This document shows positions 47,124 to 57,810 of a stretch of DNA of 58,887 nt, piece by piece. Positions within the stretch are counted from its first letter, which is position 1; each line of letters begins with the position of its first letter. Under the pieces are notes generated by a model. The model was not told the DNA's origin, did not search any database, and saw nothing but the letters and a program-made list of their open reading frames with translations. Position numbers and translations under genes: made by a program. The DNA is taken from the NCBI GenBank assembly GCA_002798295.1, contig NWQT01000008.1, positions 1 to 58,887 of the forward strand, given 5' to 3'. The DNA is from Lysobacteraceae bacterium NML07-0707 (GTDB lineage: Bacteria > Pseudomonadota > Gammaproteobacteria > Xanthomonadales > Xanthomonadaceae).

Positions 47124-48010
47124 AACTCTGGTCGATTCTTGGCAATTCGCAAAAACTCGATGGCGGGGCGATGTTCGGCAATGCGCCGCGCGCGCTGTGG
47201 GAAAAATGGCTGCCCGCCGACGAACTCAACCGCGTGCCATTAGCCTGTCGCACCCTGCTTGCCAGCGGTCTGAACGGAAAAAACGTGCTGTTTGAAACCG
47301 GCATCGGCGCCTTTTTCGAGCCAAAGATGCGCGAGCGCTACGGCGTGCAGGAAAGCCGGCATGTGCTGCTGGAGTCTTTGCAGGCCGCAGGCTTTAGCCA
47401 TCAGGACATCGACGTGGTGGTGCTTTCGCATCTGCATTTCGACCATGCAGGCGGGCTGCTGGCGCCGTGGGCAGAAGGCGCCGAGCCGCAACTGTTGTTC
47501 CCCAATGCCCGGTTTCTGGTCAGCCGCGGCTGCTGGCAGCGTGCACTTGCCCCGCACCCGCGTGACCGCGCCAGTTTCATTCCCGGCCTCACCGATTTGC
47601 TCGAAGCAAGTGGCCGGCTGGAGATTGTCGAGGGCGAATATTCGCAAGCGCTGGGACAAACCGTGCGCTTCCACTACAGCGACGGCCATACACCGGGGCT
47701 GATGCTGGCAGAAATACTCGGGCCGGAAGTGGACGGCGAGTCACGCGGCGGCCTCCTGTTCTGCGCCGACCTGATTCCCGGCAAACCCTGGGTGCATGTG
47801 CCCATCACCATGGGCTATGACCGCAATGCCGAGCTTTTAATCGACGAAAAACAGCGCCTGCTTGAAGACCTGCTGCAACGCGATGTGCGCCTGTACTTCA
47901 CCCACGACCCGCACTGCGCCATGGCAAGCCTTGCCCGCGACGAGCGCGGCCGTTTCAGCAGCAAAGACGAAATGGCCGCACTTGAAGGCATGGTATTGGG
48001 GCAGCAGTAA
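47120..48010 (+). CDS. Metallo-beta-lactamase-fold hydrolase
   Basis: 296 residues, cytoplasmic. Zinc motif [10 protein letters not shown] (HxHxDH, about 94-103), then [18 protein letters not shown] and YFTHDPHC supplying later ligands. It resembles quorum-quenching lactonase/glyoxalase II-like proteins, but the substrate is open. Co-translated with ggt; a role in handling glutathione adducts or gamma-glutamyl products is possible (inference). Confidence 0.88.
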
Positions 48011-48124
48011 TCCTTTCAGGCAGCGGTGTGCAACTGCCTGCCCAAGGTCACTTGCGGACAGGGCGGCTGTCGATAGCGGCTTCAGACTGCGATAATGACG
48101 GCTTTATTTCCATGAGGCCAAGCC

Positions 48125-49795
48125 ATGTCCGCATCCAATCGCCATGACCCTTCCCGCAAGATTCGCGCGCCGCGCGGTGCCGAACTCAATTGCAAGAGCT
48201 GGTTGACCGAAGCGCCGTTCCGCATGTTGCAGAACAATCTGGATGCGGAAGTGGCCGAGCGCCCGGAAGACCTGGTGGTGTACGGCGGCATCGGCCGCGC
48301 CGCACGCGATTGGGCGAGCTACGACCGCATCCTGGAAACGCTGAAAACCCTGGGTGATGACGAAACCCTGCTGGTGCAGTCCGGCAAACCGGTGGGCGTA
48401 TTCCCCACCCACCCTGATGCGCCGCGGGTTCTGATCGCCAACTCCAATCTGGTGCCGAGCTGGGGGAACTGGGAGCATTTCCACGAGCTCGATAAAAAAG
48501 GTTTGATGATGTACGGGCAGATGACCGCCGGCAGCTGGATCTACATCGGCAGCCAGGGCATCGTGCAGGGCACCTATGAAACCTTCGTGGAAATGGGGCG
48601 CCAGCATTACGGCGGCGACCTCAAGGGGCGCTGGATTCTGACCGCAGGTCTTGGCGGCATGGGCGGCGCCCAGCCCCTGGCGGCTTCACTGGCGGGGGCA
48701 TGTTCGCTGAATATCGAATGCCGCCAGTCCAGCATCGACTTCCGCCTGCGTACCCGTTATGTCGATGAGCAGGCTGACAATCTGGATGATGCGCTGGCGC
48801 GCATCGCAAAATACACCGCAGCGGGCGAGGCCAAATCGATCGCGCTTTTGGGCAATGCTGCGGAAATCCTGCCCGAGCTGGTGCGTCGTGGCGTGAAGCC
48901 CGACTGCGTCACCGACCAGACCAGCGCCCACGACCCGGTGCATGGCTATCTGCCGATTGGCTGGACGCTGGATGAGTGGTTAACCGAGCAAAAGGCCAAC
49001 CCGGAAAAAGTCCGCGATGCGGCCAAGAAGTCGATGCGCGTGCATGTCGAGGCGATGCTGGCCTTCCATGCGCAGGGCATCCCGACGGTGGACTATGGTA
49101 ACAACATCCGGCAGATGGCCAAGGACGAGGGCTGCGAAAACGCTTTTGACTTCCCCGGTTTCGTGCCGGCCTATGTGCGCCCGCTGTTCTGCCGCGGCAT
49201 CGGCCCGTTCCGCTGGGTGGCGCTCTCCGGCGACCCGGAGGACATCTACAAGACCGATGCCAAGGTCAAGGAATTGATTCCCGATGATGCCCATCTGCAC
49301 CGCTGGCTGGATATGGCGCGCGAGCGCATCAGCTTCCAGGGCCTGCCGGCGCGCATTTGCTGGGTCGGCCTGGGGCTGCGTCACAAGCTGGGCCTGGCCT
49401 TCAACGAAATGGTGCGCAATGGCGAGCTGAAGGCGCCGATCGTGATCGGTCGCGACCATCTGGACTCGGGCAGCGTGGCCAGCCCCAACCGCGAAACCGA
49501 GGCGATGATGGATGGCTCCGATGCGGTGTCCGACTGGCCGCTCCTGAACGCCATGCTGAATGTGGCCGGCGGCGCCACCTGGGTCAGCCTGCACCACGGC
49601 GGCGGCGTCGGCATGGGCTATAGCCAGCATTCGGGCGTGGTAATCGTTTGCGATGGCAGCGAGGCCGCCGACAAGCGCATCGCCCGCGTGTTGTGGAACG
49701 ACCCCGGCACCGGGGTGATGCGCCATGCCGATGCCGGTTATGAAATCGCCCGCGAATGCGCCCGCGAGCAGGGGCTGAAGCTGCCGATGCTGTAA
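48125..49795 (+). CDS. hutU: Urocanate hydratase
   Basis: 556 residues, full length. NAD-binding [18 protein letters not shown] (about 178-195), the catalytic-Cys region [20 protein letters not shown], and [17 protein letters not shown] with [12 protein letters not shown]. Converts urocanate to imidazolone propionate in histidine breakdown. The other hut genes are not in this window. Ends just before a strong terminator. Confidence 0.97.
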   Translation: MSASNRHDPSRKIRAPRGAELNCKSWLTEAPFRMLQNNLDAEVAERPEDLVVYGGIGRAARDWASYDRILETLKTLGDDETLLVQSGKPVGVFPTHPDAPRVLIANSNLVPSWGNWEHFHELDKKGLMMYGQMTAGSWIYIGSQGIVQGTYETFVEMGRQHYGGDLKGRWILTAGLGGMGGAQPLAASLAGACSLNIECRQSSIDFRLRTRYVDEQADNLDDALARIAKYTAAGEAKSIALLGNAAEILPELVRRGVKPDCVTDQTSAHDPVHGYLPIGWTLDEWLTEQKANPEKVRDAAKKSMRVHVEAMLAFHAQGIPTVDYGNNIRQMAKDEGCENAFDFPGFVPAYVRPLFCRGIGPFRWVALSGDPEDIYKTDAKVKELIPDDAHLHRWLDMARERISFQGLPARICWVGLGLRHKLGLAFNEMVRNGELKAPIVIGRDHLDSGSVASPNRETEAMMDGSDAVSDWPLLNAMLNVAGGATWVSLHHGGGVGMGYSQHSGVVIVCDGSEAADKRIARVLWNDPGTGVMRHADAGYEIARECAREQGLKLPML

Positions 49796-49801
49796 TGCTG
49801 A

Positions 49802-49839
49802 GGTTGCGCTGCCCGGTAGGGGTATCGGGTAGCGCAACC
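49802..49839. terminator. Bidirectional terminator between hutU and the barrel gene
   Basis: GGTTGCGCTGCCCG (49802-49815) and CGGGTAGCGCAACC (49826-49839) form a 14-bp stem with one G-U pair, between two convergent genes. Confidence 0.8.
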
Positions 49840-49848
49840 CCGCAAGAT

Positions 49849-50586
49849 TCAATTCAGCGCGATGGCAATCCCCAGGCCGCCCTGCCAGTCCTCGGTACGG
49901 CGATCAAGCCCGCGCAGGATGGACGCATCCAGTTGTACGCGCGGACTGGCCATCCAGGTCACGCCGGCGCCGATGGCGCGCATATGCTGTTGGCCGTGGC
50001 CAATGCCGCCTTCAACATACACAGCGGTGCGCGAGCTCAGGGCATGGCTGTAGCTGGGGGAGAGCAGCCAGCCGTTTTCTTGCTGGTCACGGTTGATGCT
50101 GGCAAACAAGGCAAGGCTCTGCGTATCGGAAAAGGCATGGGTGACGCTGAGACCCAATTCATGCGAAGCTGAAGCGCTTGCCAGGGGCGCGCGGCCAGTG
50201 GGCTGACTGCGGGTGAGCATCACCCCCCAGCCAAAGGCATCGCTATTATTGGGCGAGGCATATTTCAGGCTGATATGACTGTCACCGGCGCCTTGCCAGC
50301 GCTGCTTGCGGCCATCCTCGCGCAGGCTGAGCCGTTGCCAGAGGACACTGCCCAGCTGCACCTCAAAACCGCGTCCAAGGCCAATACGCAGCAGGCTGTC
50401 GGCACTGAAGCTGCGACTGTCAGCATCGTGGCTGAAACTTGGCAGCCCCTGCTCCCAGGTCATTTTTCCGGCAGGCAACACCTGACTGCCAAAACCGATG
50501 CCGGGGCGGTCAAATTCCACTTCATCGGCAGAAAATGCGGTGGCAGAGGCAAACAGGCAAAAAAGTGTGAACAGGCGGATGAGCAT
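49849..50586 (-). CDS. Outer-membrane beta-barrel, transporter-like (Phenol_MetA_deg type)
   Basis: 245 residues. Signal peptide MLIRLFTLFCLFASATAFS, then alternating amphipathic strands (FDRPGIGFGSQVLPAGKMTWEQGLP, LLRIGLGRGFEVQLGS, GDSHISLKYA, WGVMLTRSQPTG, HELGLSVTHAFSD, VYVEGGIGHGQQ, RVQLDASILRGLD) ending in a hydrophobic strand. The pattern matches small porin-like proteins annotated as transporter or MetA-pathway phenol degradation proteins. Substrate unknown. Single gene. Confidence 0.75.
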   Translation of the reverse strand: MLIRLFTLFCLFASATAFSADEVEFDRPGIGFGSQVLPAGKMTWEQGLPSFSHDADSRSFSADSLLRIGLGRGFEVQLGSVLWQRLSLREDGRKQRWQGAGDSHISLKYASPNNSDAFGWGVMLTRSQPTGRAPLASASASHELGLSVTHAFSDTQSLALFASINRDQQENGWLLSPSYSHALSSRTAVYVEGGIGHGQQHMRAIGAGVTWMASPRVQLDASILRGLDRRTEDWQGGLGIAIALN

Positions 50587-50726
50587 GAGCAGAAGCTTAC
50601 AGAAATGAATGACGAATCATCGTGCAAACATCAGCATCTGGCAATTGAGGCTGTTAGCGCATACTAGAGGAGATACACCTAAGAGCTCGCTCAAAATCTT
50701 TTCAATGATGGGTCTATGTTCTTTGC
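50587..50726. other. Upstream region of barrel gene; IS5-like end
   Basis: Contains the promoter area of the minus-strand barrel gene. AAGAGCTCGCTCAAAATCTTTTCA near 50691 resembles a terminal repeat of IS5-group elements and leads directly into the transposase scrap. Confidence 0.4.
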
Positions 50727-50870
50727 ATGAACGCGAAATATCCGAGCGACATCAGCTGCGAACAATTTGAGCTTGTACGCCCTTTGCTGGAGAGTTCGCA
50801 CAAGAGTACGCGGCCACGCACGGTTGACCTGTTATGAGGTGTTCTGCGCTGTGTTGTACCGGTTGCCTGG
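50727..50870 (+). pseudogene. N-terminal scrap of an IS5-family transposase
   Basis: MNAKYPSDISCEQFELVRPLLESS is the start of an IS5/IS1031-type transposase (IS5 DUF4096-like N-terminus); after TVDL one base shift gives YEVFCAVLYRL, the next conserved stretch. The remainder, including the DDE core, is absent before galE. Confidence 0.7.
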
Positions 50871-50993
50871 GTCTTTAGTGAAACGGGACTTCTTTATGGA
50901 ACCTTCTGGCAGGGGAGCATGCCAGAAAGTTCTACTTATGGAGTATCTGGCGATTGGGGAAGCTTACGAAGTAGTGGTGGGTGCCACAGATAT

Positions 50994-51998
50994 TTAAAAC
51001 CCGTTAGGATTTGAGCTTTGCCATCGCCAATGATCTTCGCACATGGTTTTGAGGTCACGCTCTGCCTTCCAACCCAGAACTTGTTCAGCAAAACTCGGAT
51101 TTGCATAGCATTCGGCCACATCACCGGTTCGTCGAGATGCGATGGTATAAGGTATTTTTTTGTTGCTTGCAGCTTCAAAAGCTTTAACCACTTCCAAAAC
51201 GCTATAGCCTTTGCCTGTGCCAAGATTCACTGCTAGGCATTGTGGGGAATTGATTGTTTCCAAGGCCTTGAGGTGCCCTTTGGCAAGATCCACGACGTGA
51301 ATATAGTCTCGAACTCCAGTGCCGTCTGCTGTCGGATAGTCTCCGCCCCAAACGTTCAGGAATTCTCTGTGTCCTACGGCAACTTGGGCAACATAAGGCA
51401 TCAGGTTGTTAGGAATGCCAAGTGGGTCTTCACCAATCAGGCCGCTCTCGTGGGCGCCGACAGGGTTGAAGTAGCGCAGTATTGTTATTTTCCAATCCGT
51501 ATTCGCGCTCCAAAAGTCCCGGAGCATTTCTTCAATGAAAAGCTTGCTGCGCCCATATGGATTGGTGGCTGACAAAGGATGGTGCTCATCCAGAGGGAGC
51601 TTTTGAGGTTCTCCGTAAACAGTTGCGGATGAGCTGAAAACTAGATTTTTCACGGCGCAGTTCTGCATCGCCATGAGCAGTCTGTGTGTGCCGATGAAAT
51701 TGTTGTCGTAATAGACAAGGGGCTTTTCGGAAGACTCGCCGACGGCTTTTAGTCCGGCAAAATGAATAACTGCTTGGCAGTTGTATTTTTTTAGTGTTTT
51801 CTCAATTTGGTCTTGACTTCTTATGTCGCCTTGTTCTAAAAAAATCCTTTTTCCAGTGATTTTTTCGACTCTATGGAGTGATTCTTGGCGGCTATTGGAA
51901 AAATTGTCAAAAACAACAACTTCATGTCCTGCTATTAAAAGCTCGATGCAGGTATGAGAGCCGATATATCCAGCGCCGCCCGTTACAAAAATGCTCAT
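50994..51998 (-). CDS. galE: UDP-glucose 4-epimerase
   Basis: 334 residues from [19 protein letters not shown]. Rossmann GGAGYIGS, catalytic Ser/Tyr/Lys in SSSATVYG and [17 protein letters not shown] and [14 protein letters not shown]. Interconverts UDP-glucose and UDP-galactose for surface glycans. The DNA is clearly more A/T-rich than its neighbours, with codons such as AAA, TTT and ATT, and an IS5 scrap lies directly beside it, so it was probably acquired (inference). Confidence 0.95.
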   Translation of the reverse strand: MSIFVTGGAGYIGSHTCIELLIAGHEVVVFDNFSNSRQESLHRVEKITGKRIFLEQGDIRSQDQIEKTLKKYNCQAVIHFAGLKAVGESSEKPLVYYDNNFIGTHRLLMAMQNCAVKNLVFSSSATVYGEPQKLPLDEHHPLSATNPYGRSKLFIEEMLRDFWSANTDWKITILRYFNPVGAHESGLIGEDPLGIPNNLMPYVAQVAVGHREFLNVWGGDYPTADGTGVRDYIHVVDLAKGHLKALETINSPQCLAVNLGTGKGYSVLEVVKAFEAASNKKIPYTIASRRTGDVAECYANPSFAEQVLGWKAERDLKTMCEDHWRWQSSNPNGF

Positions 51999-52201
51999 TG
52001 ATAAACCCCGTGTAAGCTCAAAGGAGCCGAGCAAGGTGATAGTGTCGTCGGCTCGCTAATAGATGATGAGCACTGTCGGGCGACTGTGTGGCTCCGACAA
52101 TAGCCCTGAAGAAAACTCGGGGCAATATATATTGTTGGAGGCTGCCTGAGAAGAGAGTCTGTTCGTTGATGTCTGACGCTGTTATTCCTGGCCTTGAGTG
52201 C

Positions 52202-53101
52202 TCAAGCCAAAAGTCGTGCTGCAAGTATGCGCAAATTGTGGGCGATTTGCCCGAGCAATGGCGCAAGCGCGCTGCTGCGGCGCCAGATGAGGGCAATGCT
52301 GCGGGTCGGGGCTTCGCCCCTGAAGGGCAAGAGCTTGAGTTGTTCGGGCTGGGAAACAGGCGGGCGCACCGCCAGGGCGGGCAGCAGGGTGATGCCTGCG
52401 CCTGCGGCGACCATTTGTCTTAAGGTTTCCAGACTGGTGGCGCGAAAGCCCGGTCTTTCCTTGGCGCCGGAGAGGCGGCAGACATCCAGGGCTTGCTCGC
52501 GCAGGCAGTGGCCATCTTCAAGCAGCAGCAGGTCATGCCGGGCCAGCTCGTCCATGCGGACTTCGGTTTGCGATGACAGCGGGCCATTGTGATAGGTGGC
52601 AAGCCAGAACGGCTCGTCAAACAGCGGCTCCATATGCAGCTGTTCATCGTGTACGGGCAGCGCCAGCAGGGCGGCATCGATACGGCCTTCGCGCAGCTGT
52701 GCCAGCAGTACATCGCTTTTTTCCTCGACCAGCAAAAGCTCAAGCCGGGGCAGGGCGGCCTGCAGGGCGGGCACGGCATGGGGCAGGAAATAGGGCGCCA
52801 GGGTGGGGAAGGCGCCCAGGCGCAGGCTGCCTGATTCCGGATCCTGGCTGCGCCGCGCCAGCTCGCGCATGGATTCGACTTCGGCGACGATGCCGCGCGC
52901 ACGCTGGATGATTTCCTCACCCACCGGCGTCAGCATCACCTTGCGCGGTGCGCGCTCGAACAACTGCACGCCCAGCTCGTCCTCCAGCTTCTTGATTTGT
53001 GTCGAGAGCGTGGGCTGGCTGACAAAGCTGGCTTCGGCGGCACGGCCAAAATGGCGGTGGTCGGCCAGGGCAATGAGGTATTTGAGATCGCGCAGGTTCA
53101 T
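52202..53101 (-). CDS. oxyR: Hydrogen peroxide sensor OxyR
   Basis: 299 residues, LysR family. N-terminal HTH FGRAAEASFVSQPTLSTQIKKLE; the redox cysteines sit exactly at Cys199 (DGHCLREQ) and Cys208 (LDVCRL), the pair that forms the activating disulfide in E. coli. It activates peroxide-defence genes. It lies 65 nt after ahpF in the ahpC-ahpF-oxyR order described for Xanthomonas. Confidence 0.96.
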   Translation of the reverse strand: MNLRDLKYLIALADHRHFGRAAEASFVSQPTLSTQIKKLEDELGVQLFERAPRKVMLTPVGEEIIQRARGIVAEVESMRELARRSQDPESGSLRLGAFPTLAPYFLPHAVPALQAALPRLELLLVEEKSDVLLAQLREGRIDAALLALPVHDEQLHMEPLFDEPFWLATYHNGPLSSQTEVRMDELARHDLLLLEDGHCLREQALDVCRLSGAKERPGFRATSLETLRQMVAAGAGITLLPALAVRPPVSQPEQLKLLPFRGEAPTRSIALIWRRSSALAPLLGQIAHNLRILAARLLA

Positions 53102-53166
53102 AAGAAAAAACCGCGCCGCCTGACCTTGGCGATTTGGCTGGGGTCAGGCGGGCGGTGGGGGAGGGC

Positions 53167-54732
53167 TTAGTTGTTCGGGGCTGATTCGCGAATCAGGTGG
53201 TCAAAGGCCGAAAGCGAAGCGGTGGCGCCTGCGCCCATGGCGATGATGATCTGCTTGTAGGGCACGGTGGTGCAGTCACCGGCGGCAAACACGCCCGGCA
53301 GGTTGGTGGCGCCGCGCTCGTCGATGATGATTTCACCGCGCGGGTTGAGCGCCATACCGCTGTCTTTGAGCCATTCGGTATTGGGCAACAGGCCAATCTG
53401 CACAAAAATGCCTTCCAGCTCGACTTCACGCTTCTCGCCGCTGCTGCGGTCTTGATACGTCAGGCCATGTACCTTGTCGGTGCCGCGCACTTCGGTGGTC
53501 ATCGCCTGGGTGATGATGTCCACATTCGGCAGGCTGCGCAGTTTGGCTTGCAACACCTGGTCGGCGCGCAGGCTTTCACCAAATTCCAGCAAGGTGACAT
53601 GGCTGACCACGCCGGCGAGGTCAATGGCGGCTTCCACGCCGGAATTGCCGCCGCCGACCACGGCCACGCGCTTGCCTTTGAACAGTGGGCCATCGCAGTG
53701 CGGACAGAACGCCACGCCCTTGGCCATGAACTGTTCCTCACCCGGCACATCCATGCGCCGCCAACGTGCGCCGGTGGAAAGGATGATGGACTTGCTCATC
53801 AGGGTGGCACCGCTGGCAGTGGTGACTTGCCAGCCGCCTTCCACCTGTTCGAGCTTTTCGGCGCGTTGCAGGTTCATCACATCGACATCGTAGTCGGTCA
53901 CATGCGCTTCCAGGGCAGCAGCGAGCTTGGGGCCTTCGGTTTCGCGCACCGAGATGAAGTTTTCAATCGCCAGGGTGTCCAGCACCTGGCCGCCAAAACG
54001 CTCGGCCAGCACGCCGGTGCGGATGCCCTTGCGGGCGGAATAAATGGCCGCGGCCGCGCCGGCCGGGCCGCCGCCAATCACCAGCACATCAAACGGGGCT
54101 TTTTCACTGATGGCGCGGGCAGCGCGCTCTTCTGCGCCGCTGTCGAGCTTGGCGATGAACTCGGCCATGCCCATGCGGCCTTGTGCGAACGGCTGGCCGT
54201 TCAGGAACACCTGCGGCACGGTCATGATTTGCCGGCGCTCGACTTCTTCGGGGAAGAACGCACCGTCAATGGCGGTGTGGCGGATATTGGGATTGAGCGC
54301 CGCCAGGGTGTTCAGCGCCTGCACCACATCCGGGCAGTTCTGGCAGGATTGCGAGAAAAAGGTCTCGAAGTGATATTCGCCTTCCAGCGCCTTGATTTGT
54401 GCCAGCGTCTCCTCGTCCAGCTTGGGCGGGTGCTGGCCGACATGCAGCAGGGCCAGTACCAGCGAGGTGAATTCGTGACCCAGCGGCAGACCGGCGAACT
54501 CCACGCCGATGTCTGCGTCTTTGCGGGTGATGCGGAAACTTGGCTGGCGGCTGCTGGCTTGGCTTGCGGCTTCAAGGCTGATGCGCCCGTCACCGGCTTC
54601 GACGATGTCATCGAGCAGGGCGCGCATTTGCTGGCTGGCTTCGCTCTCGTCCAGGCTGGCGATGAGCACCAGCGGTGCGCGCAGATGTCCCAGATAGCTG
54701 GCAAGCTGGGTTTTGAGTTCGGTATCGAGCAT
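53167..54732 (-). CDS. ahpF: Alkyl hydroperoxide reductase subunit F
   Basis: 521 residues from [16 protein letters not shown]-terminal double-thioredoxin domain with CQNC (Cys130/133), FAD motif [19 protein letters not shown], thioredoxin-reductase disulfide CPHC (Cys343/346), NADH motif [12 protein letters not shown], and [10 protein letters not shown]. Passes electrons from NADH to AhpC. Confidence 0.97.
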   Translation of the reverse strand: MLDTELKTQLASYLGHLRAPLVLIASLDESEASQQMRALLDDIVEAGDGRISLEAASQASSRQPSFRITRKDADIGVEFAGLPLGHEFTSLVLALLHVGQHPPKLDEETLAQIKALEGEYHFETFFSQSCQNCPDVVQALNTLAALNPNIRHTAIDGAFFPEEVERRQIMTVPQVFLNGQPFAQGRMGMAEFIAKLDSGAEERAARAISEKAPFDVLVIGGGPAGAAAAIYSARKGIRTGVLAERFGGQVLDTLAIENFISVRETEGPKLAAALEAHVTDYDVDVMNLQRAEKLEQVEGGWQVTTASGATLMSKSIILSTGARWRRMDVPGEEQFMAKGVAFCPHCDGPLFKGKRVAVVGGGNSGVEAAIDLAGVVSHVTLLEFGESLRADQVLQAKLRSLPNVDIITQAMTTEVRGTDKVHGLTYQDRSSGEKREVELEGIFVQIGLLPNTEWLKDSGMALNPRGEIIIDERGATNLPGVFAAGDCTTVPYKQIIIAMGAGATASLSAFDHLIRESAPNN

Positions 54733-54741
54733 GAAAAAATC

Positions 54742-54893
54742 CTCGTCAATAAAAATCGGGCAGGGACAGGCCGCGCCAGTGGGGCGCGCAATGGCCAAGG
54801 AGAAGAAAGAGGGCTGGGCGCAAGGCCGCCGTGGCGACCTTGTCCCCAACCCTCTCCCGTGGGAGGAGGGAGAGGGCAGGAATCGGCGACGGG
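54742..54893. repeat. ahpC-ahpF spacer with REP-like hairpin
   Basis: The spacer includes CCCTCTCCC (54850-54858) and GGGAGAGGG (54868-54876), a hairpin of the CCCTCTCCC/GGGAGAGGG class widespread in xanthomonads. It may partly end or stabilise the ahpC message before ahpF. Confidence 0.6.
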
Positions 54894-55457
54894 TCAGATT
54901 TTGCCGACCAGATCCAGCGACGGCTTCAGGGTCTTCTGGCCTTCCTTCCATTTCGCCGGGCAGACTTCGCCATTGTGGCTGGCCACATATTGGGCGGCTT
55001 GCAGCTTGCGCACGGTTTCGGCCACGTCACGGGCGATGCTGTTGTCGTGCACTTCCATGGTCTTGATGATGCCTTCGGGGTTGATGATGAAGGTGCCGCG
55101 CAGCGCCAGACCTTCTTCCGGGATCAGCACATCAAAGGCCTTGGACAGGGCGTGGGTCGGGTCGCCGACCAGGGCGAACTTGGCCTTGCCCACCGCCGGG
55201 GAGGTTTCGTGCCACACCTTGTGCGAGAAGTGGGTATCGGTGGTGACGATGAATACCTGGGCGCCGGCCTTTTCAAACTCGGCATAGTTGTCAGCGGCGT
55301 CTTCGATTTCGGTCGGGCAGTTGAAGGTGAAGGCCGCCGGCATGAAAATCAGCACCGACCATTTGCCCTTCAGGTCAGCTTCGGTCAGGGTGATGAACTC
55401 GCCATTCTTGAACGCATTGGCCTTGAACGGCTGGACTTCGGTATTGATAAGCGACAT
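54894..55457 (-). CDS. ahpC: Alkyl hydroperoxide reductase subunit C
   Basis: 187 residues, the usual length. Peroxidatic Cys47 in FTFNCPTE, resolving Cys166 in EVCPAKW, YF-type C-terminus region [12 protein letters not shown] typical 2-Cys peroxiredoxin reduced by AhpF. ATG 55457 follows GGAGCAAT (read on the minus strand), a good ribosome site; the longer open frame upstream crosses the operator region and is not coding. Confidence 0.97.
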   Translation of the reverse strand: MSLINTEVQPFKANAFKNGEFITLTEADLKGKWSVLIFMPAAFTFNCPTEIEDAADNYAEFEKAGAQVFIVTTDTHFSHKVWHETSPAVGKAKFALVGDPTHALSKAFDVLIPEEGLALRGTFIINPEGIIKTMEVHDNSIARDVAETVRKLQAAQYVASHNGEVCPAKWKEGQKTLKPSLDLVGKI

Positions 55458-55519
55458 GGATTGCTCCTTGGTGGGTGAAAGATATCGAAAGGCTTGCTTG
55501 GCCTTACCGTGTGCAAAGG

Positions 55520-55582
55520 ATAGGGATCGCCTATCAATAATGCAAATTGATGATTTGCATTTAATCGATAGATTTTTACTAT
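55520..55582. promoter_or_regulatory. OxyR-like operator cluster between ahpC and prmC
   Basis: Two ATAG-N7-CTAT dyads, at 55520-55534 and 55568-55582, match OxyR half-site geometry. Between them is a 21-nt near-palindrome, ATGCAAAT-TGATG-ATTTGCAT (55540-55560). The three centres are 23 and 25 nt apart, close to the 22-nt spacing in a bound OxyR tetramer. Confidence 0.65.
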
Positions 55583-55653
55583 TATTCGATTCTTGCAGCA
55601 TGACCCGCGCGCTTCGGGCATCATGCGCTGCAACCTTAGAAGCCGTGTGACAG

Positions 55654-56481
55654 ATGCAGATTGCCGAACTATTGCGAACCGCCGCAGCGCAGATTGGCCG
55701 CGAAGATGCCGAGCACCTGCTGCTGCATTTGCTGGGCAAATCACGCAGCTGGTTGTTTGCACACGATAACGAGGTGTTGGACAGGCGGCTTGCCGAAAGC
55801 TTCGATTCTCTGCTTGCACGCCGGATGGCAGGCGAGCCGGTGGCCTATATCACCGGGCAGCGCGGCTTCTGGACGCTGAACCTGAGCGTAAGCCCGGCGA
55901 CCTTGATTCCGCGCCCGGAAACCGAGCTTTTGGTCGAACTGGCGCTGGTGCGCTGGCCGCGCGAAGCTGACTTCAGCGTGGCTGACCTTGGTACCGGCAG
56001 TGGCGCGATTGCGCTGGCGGTGGCCTGCGAGCGTCCGGCCGCGCACATCATCGCCACCGATGCCAGCGCTGCCGCGCTGCAAGTCGCCCGCCACAATGCG
56101 CAGAACCACGCCATCGGCAATGTCGAATTCCGCCACGGTCATTGGTATGCGCCACTGGCGGGCGAGCGCTTTGACCTGATTCTCAGCAACCCGCCATATA
56201 TTGAAGAAGGCGATGCCCATCTGGCACAGGGCGATTTGCGCTTTGAGCCGCGCACGGCACTGGCATCAGGGATGGATGGTCTGGATGACCTGCGTCATAT
56301 CGTGGCCTTGGCACCGGCGCACCTCAAGGCCGGTGGCTGGTTGCTGCTGGAGCATGGCTGGCAGCAGGGCGCTGCGGTGCGCGCCTTGCTGGATGCAGCA
56401 GGTTTCAGCGAAGTTTGCAGCGTTCGGGATTTGGAAAATCGTGAACGGGTGAGCTTGGGGAGATGGCAGCGAAAGCAGTAA
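55654..56481 (+). CDS. prmC: Release factor glutamine methyltransferase
   Basis: 275 residues. PrmC N-terminal helical domain ([59 protein letters not shown]), SAM motif [16 protein letters not shown] and the catalytic NPPY in [12 protein letters not shown]. Methylates the GGQ glutamine of RF1/RF2. Divergent from ahpC, sharing its upstream region. Confidence 0.96.
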   Translation: MQIAELLRTAAAQIGREDAEHLLLHLLGKSRSWLFAHDNEVLDRRLAESFDSLLARRMAGEPVAYITGQRGFWTLNLSVSPATLIPRPETELLVELALVRWPREADFSVADLGTGSGAIALAVACERPAAHIIATDASAAALQVARHNAQNHAIGNVEFRHGHWYAPLAGERFDLILSNPPYIEEGDAHLAQGDLRFEPRTALASGMDGLDDLRHIVALAPAHLKAGGWLLLEHGWQQGAAVRALLDAAGFSEVCSVRDLENRERVSLGRWQRKQ

Positions 56482-56511
56482 AATCCGCGGTTTTCTGCCC
56501 GGAGTTGAGCC

Positions 56512-57456
56512 ATGCGTACGCTGTATCCCGCCATCGAACCCTATCAAACCGGCAGCCTGAAGGTCGATTCGCGCCACACCCTGTATTGGGAGCAATGCGG
56601 CAATCCCGAGGGCAAGCCGGTGGTGCTGCTGCATGGCGGCCCCGGCGGCGGCTGCAATGCGGCGATGCGCCGCTTCCATAACCCGGACAAATACCGCATC
56701 GTGCTGTTTGACCAGCGCGGCGCCGGGCGCAGCACCCCGCATGCGGATTTGCAGGACAACACCACCTGGGATTTGGTGGCCGATATCGAACGCCTGCGCG
56801 AGCATCTGGGCATCGACAAATGGCAGGTGTTTGGCGGCTCCTGGGGCTCGACCCTGGCGCTGGCCTATGCGCAAAAGCATCCCGAGCGCGTCACCGAACT
56901 GGTGCTGCGCGGCATCTTCATGCTGCGCCGCTGGGAGCTGGAATGGTTCTATCAGGAAGGCGCCTCGCGCCTGTTCCCGGATCAGTTCGAGCCTTACCGC
57001 GAATATATCCCGGCGGATGAGCGCGGCGACCTGATGGCCGCCTATCACAAACGCCTGACCTCGGAGGATGAGGCCGAACGCCTGGAAGCGGCGCGCCGCT
57101 GGAGCATCTGGGAAGGCGGCACCAGCTATCTGCGCGTGCCCGAAGACTATGCCGACAGCCATGGCGATGCCCATTTCGCCCTGGCCTTTGCCCGCATCGA
57201 AAACCATTACTTCGTGAACAAAGGCTTCTTTGAGCACGATGACCAGCTGCTGCGCGATGCCCATCGCATCGCCGACATTCCCGGCATGATCGTGCATGGC
57301 CGCTATGACGTGGTGTGCCCGGTCGCCAATGCCTGGGACTTGCACAAGGTCTGGCCGAAGGCCGGACTCACCATCACCCCGACGGCGGGTCACTCGGCGT
57401 TTGAAGCAGAAAACATCGACGCCCTGGTGCGCGCCACCGACCAATTTGCCGACTGA
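56512..57456 (+). CDS. pip: Proline iminopeptidase
   Basis: 314 residues. Alpha/beta hydrolase of the S33 family: oxyanion HGGPGGGCN (about 43-51), DQRGAGRSTPH, nucleophile GGSWGSTLALAYAQ (Ser about 110), C-terminal Asp/His in GRYDVVCPV and AGHSAFE. Removes N-terminal proline from peptides in the cytoplasm. 30 nt after prmC, possibly the same transcript. Confidence 0.96.
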   Translation: MRTLYPAIEPYQTGSLKVDSRHTLYWEQCGNPEGKPVVLLHGGPGGGCNAAMRRFHNPDKYRIVLFDQRGAGRSTPHADLQDNTTWDLVADIERLREHLGIDKWQVFGGSWGSTLALAYAQKHPERVTELVLRGIFMLRRWELEWFYQEGASRLFPDQFEPYREYIPADERGDLMAAYHKRLTSEDEAERLEAARRWSIWEGGTSYLRVPEDYADSHGDAHFALAFARIENHYFVNKGFFEHDDQLLRDAHRIADIPGMIVHGRYDVVCPVANAWDLHKVWPKAGLTITPTAGHSAFEAENIDALVRATDQFAD

Positions 57457-57473
57457 ACCCAAGGAGACACAAG

Positions 57474-57716
57474 ATGAGCGATTACGATAGCGACGAAGAC
57501 GAAATCATCGTCAAGGACAGCAACGGCACCCGCCTGCAAGACGGCGATAGCGTGACCCTGATCAAGGACCTGAAGGTCAAGGGCACCTCGGTGACCCTCA
57601 AGCGCGGCACCCTGTGCAAGAACATCCGCCTCACCGACGACGAAGACCTGATCGAATGCAATGTCGAAAAGGTCAAAGGTCTGGTACTGCGCACCGAATT
57701 TTTGAAGAAAGCCTGA
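57474..57716 (+). CDS. PhnA/YjdM-domain protein, short form
   Basis: 80 residues that cover only the C-terminal PhnA domain: VKDSNGTRLQDGDSVTLIKDLKVKGTSVTLKRGTLCKNIRL and CNVEKVKGLVLRTEFLKKA. The zinc-ribbon half of YjdM/PhnA is missing; short forms of this kind are common, so this need not be a truncation. The acidic start MSDYDSDEDE is unusual. The alkylphosphonate link of the family is historical. 17 nt after pip and closed by an intrinsic terminator. Confidence 0.9.
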   Translation: MSDYDSDEDEIIVKDSNGTRLQDGDSVTLIKDLKVKGTSVTLKRGTLCKNIRLTDDEDLIECNVEKVKGLVLRTEFLKKA

Positions 57717-57755
57717 TACGGGGCTGTAAAATCGGTACAAACAAAATCTGCCACA

Positions 57756-57804
57756 AAAAACACCCCGAAGGTTAGACATCACCTCCAACCTTTGAGGTGT
57801 TTTT
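57756..57804 (+). terminator. Intrinsic terminator after the PhnA-domain gene
   Basis: AAAAACACCCCGAAGGTT (57756-57773) pairs with AACCTTTGAGGTGTTTTT (57787-57804), 16 of 18 Watson-Crick pairs, ending in a T-run. Confidence 0.88.
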
Positions 57805-57810
57805 CGTGGT

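Noticed and set aside
53197..55287. 696-codon open frame on the plus strand
   Set aside because: Antisense to ahpF and ahpC across their whole length; no domain resemblance.
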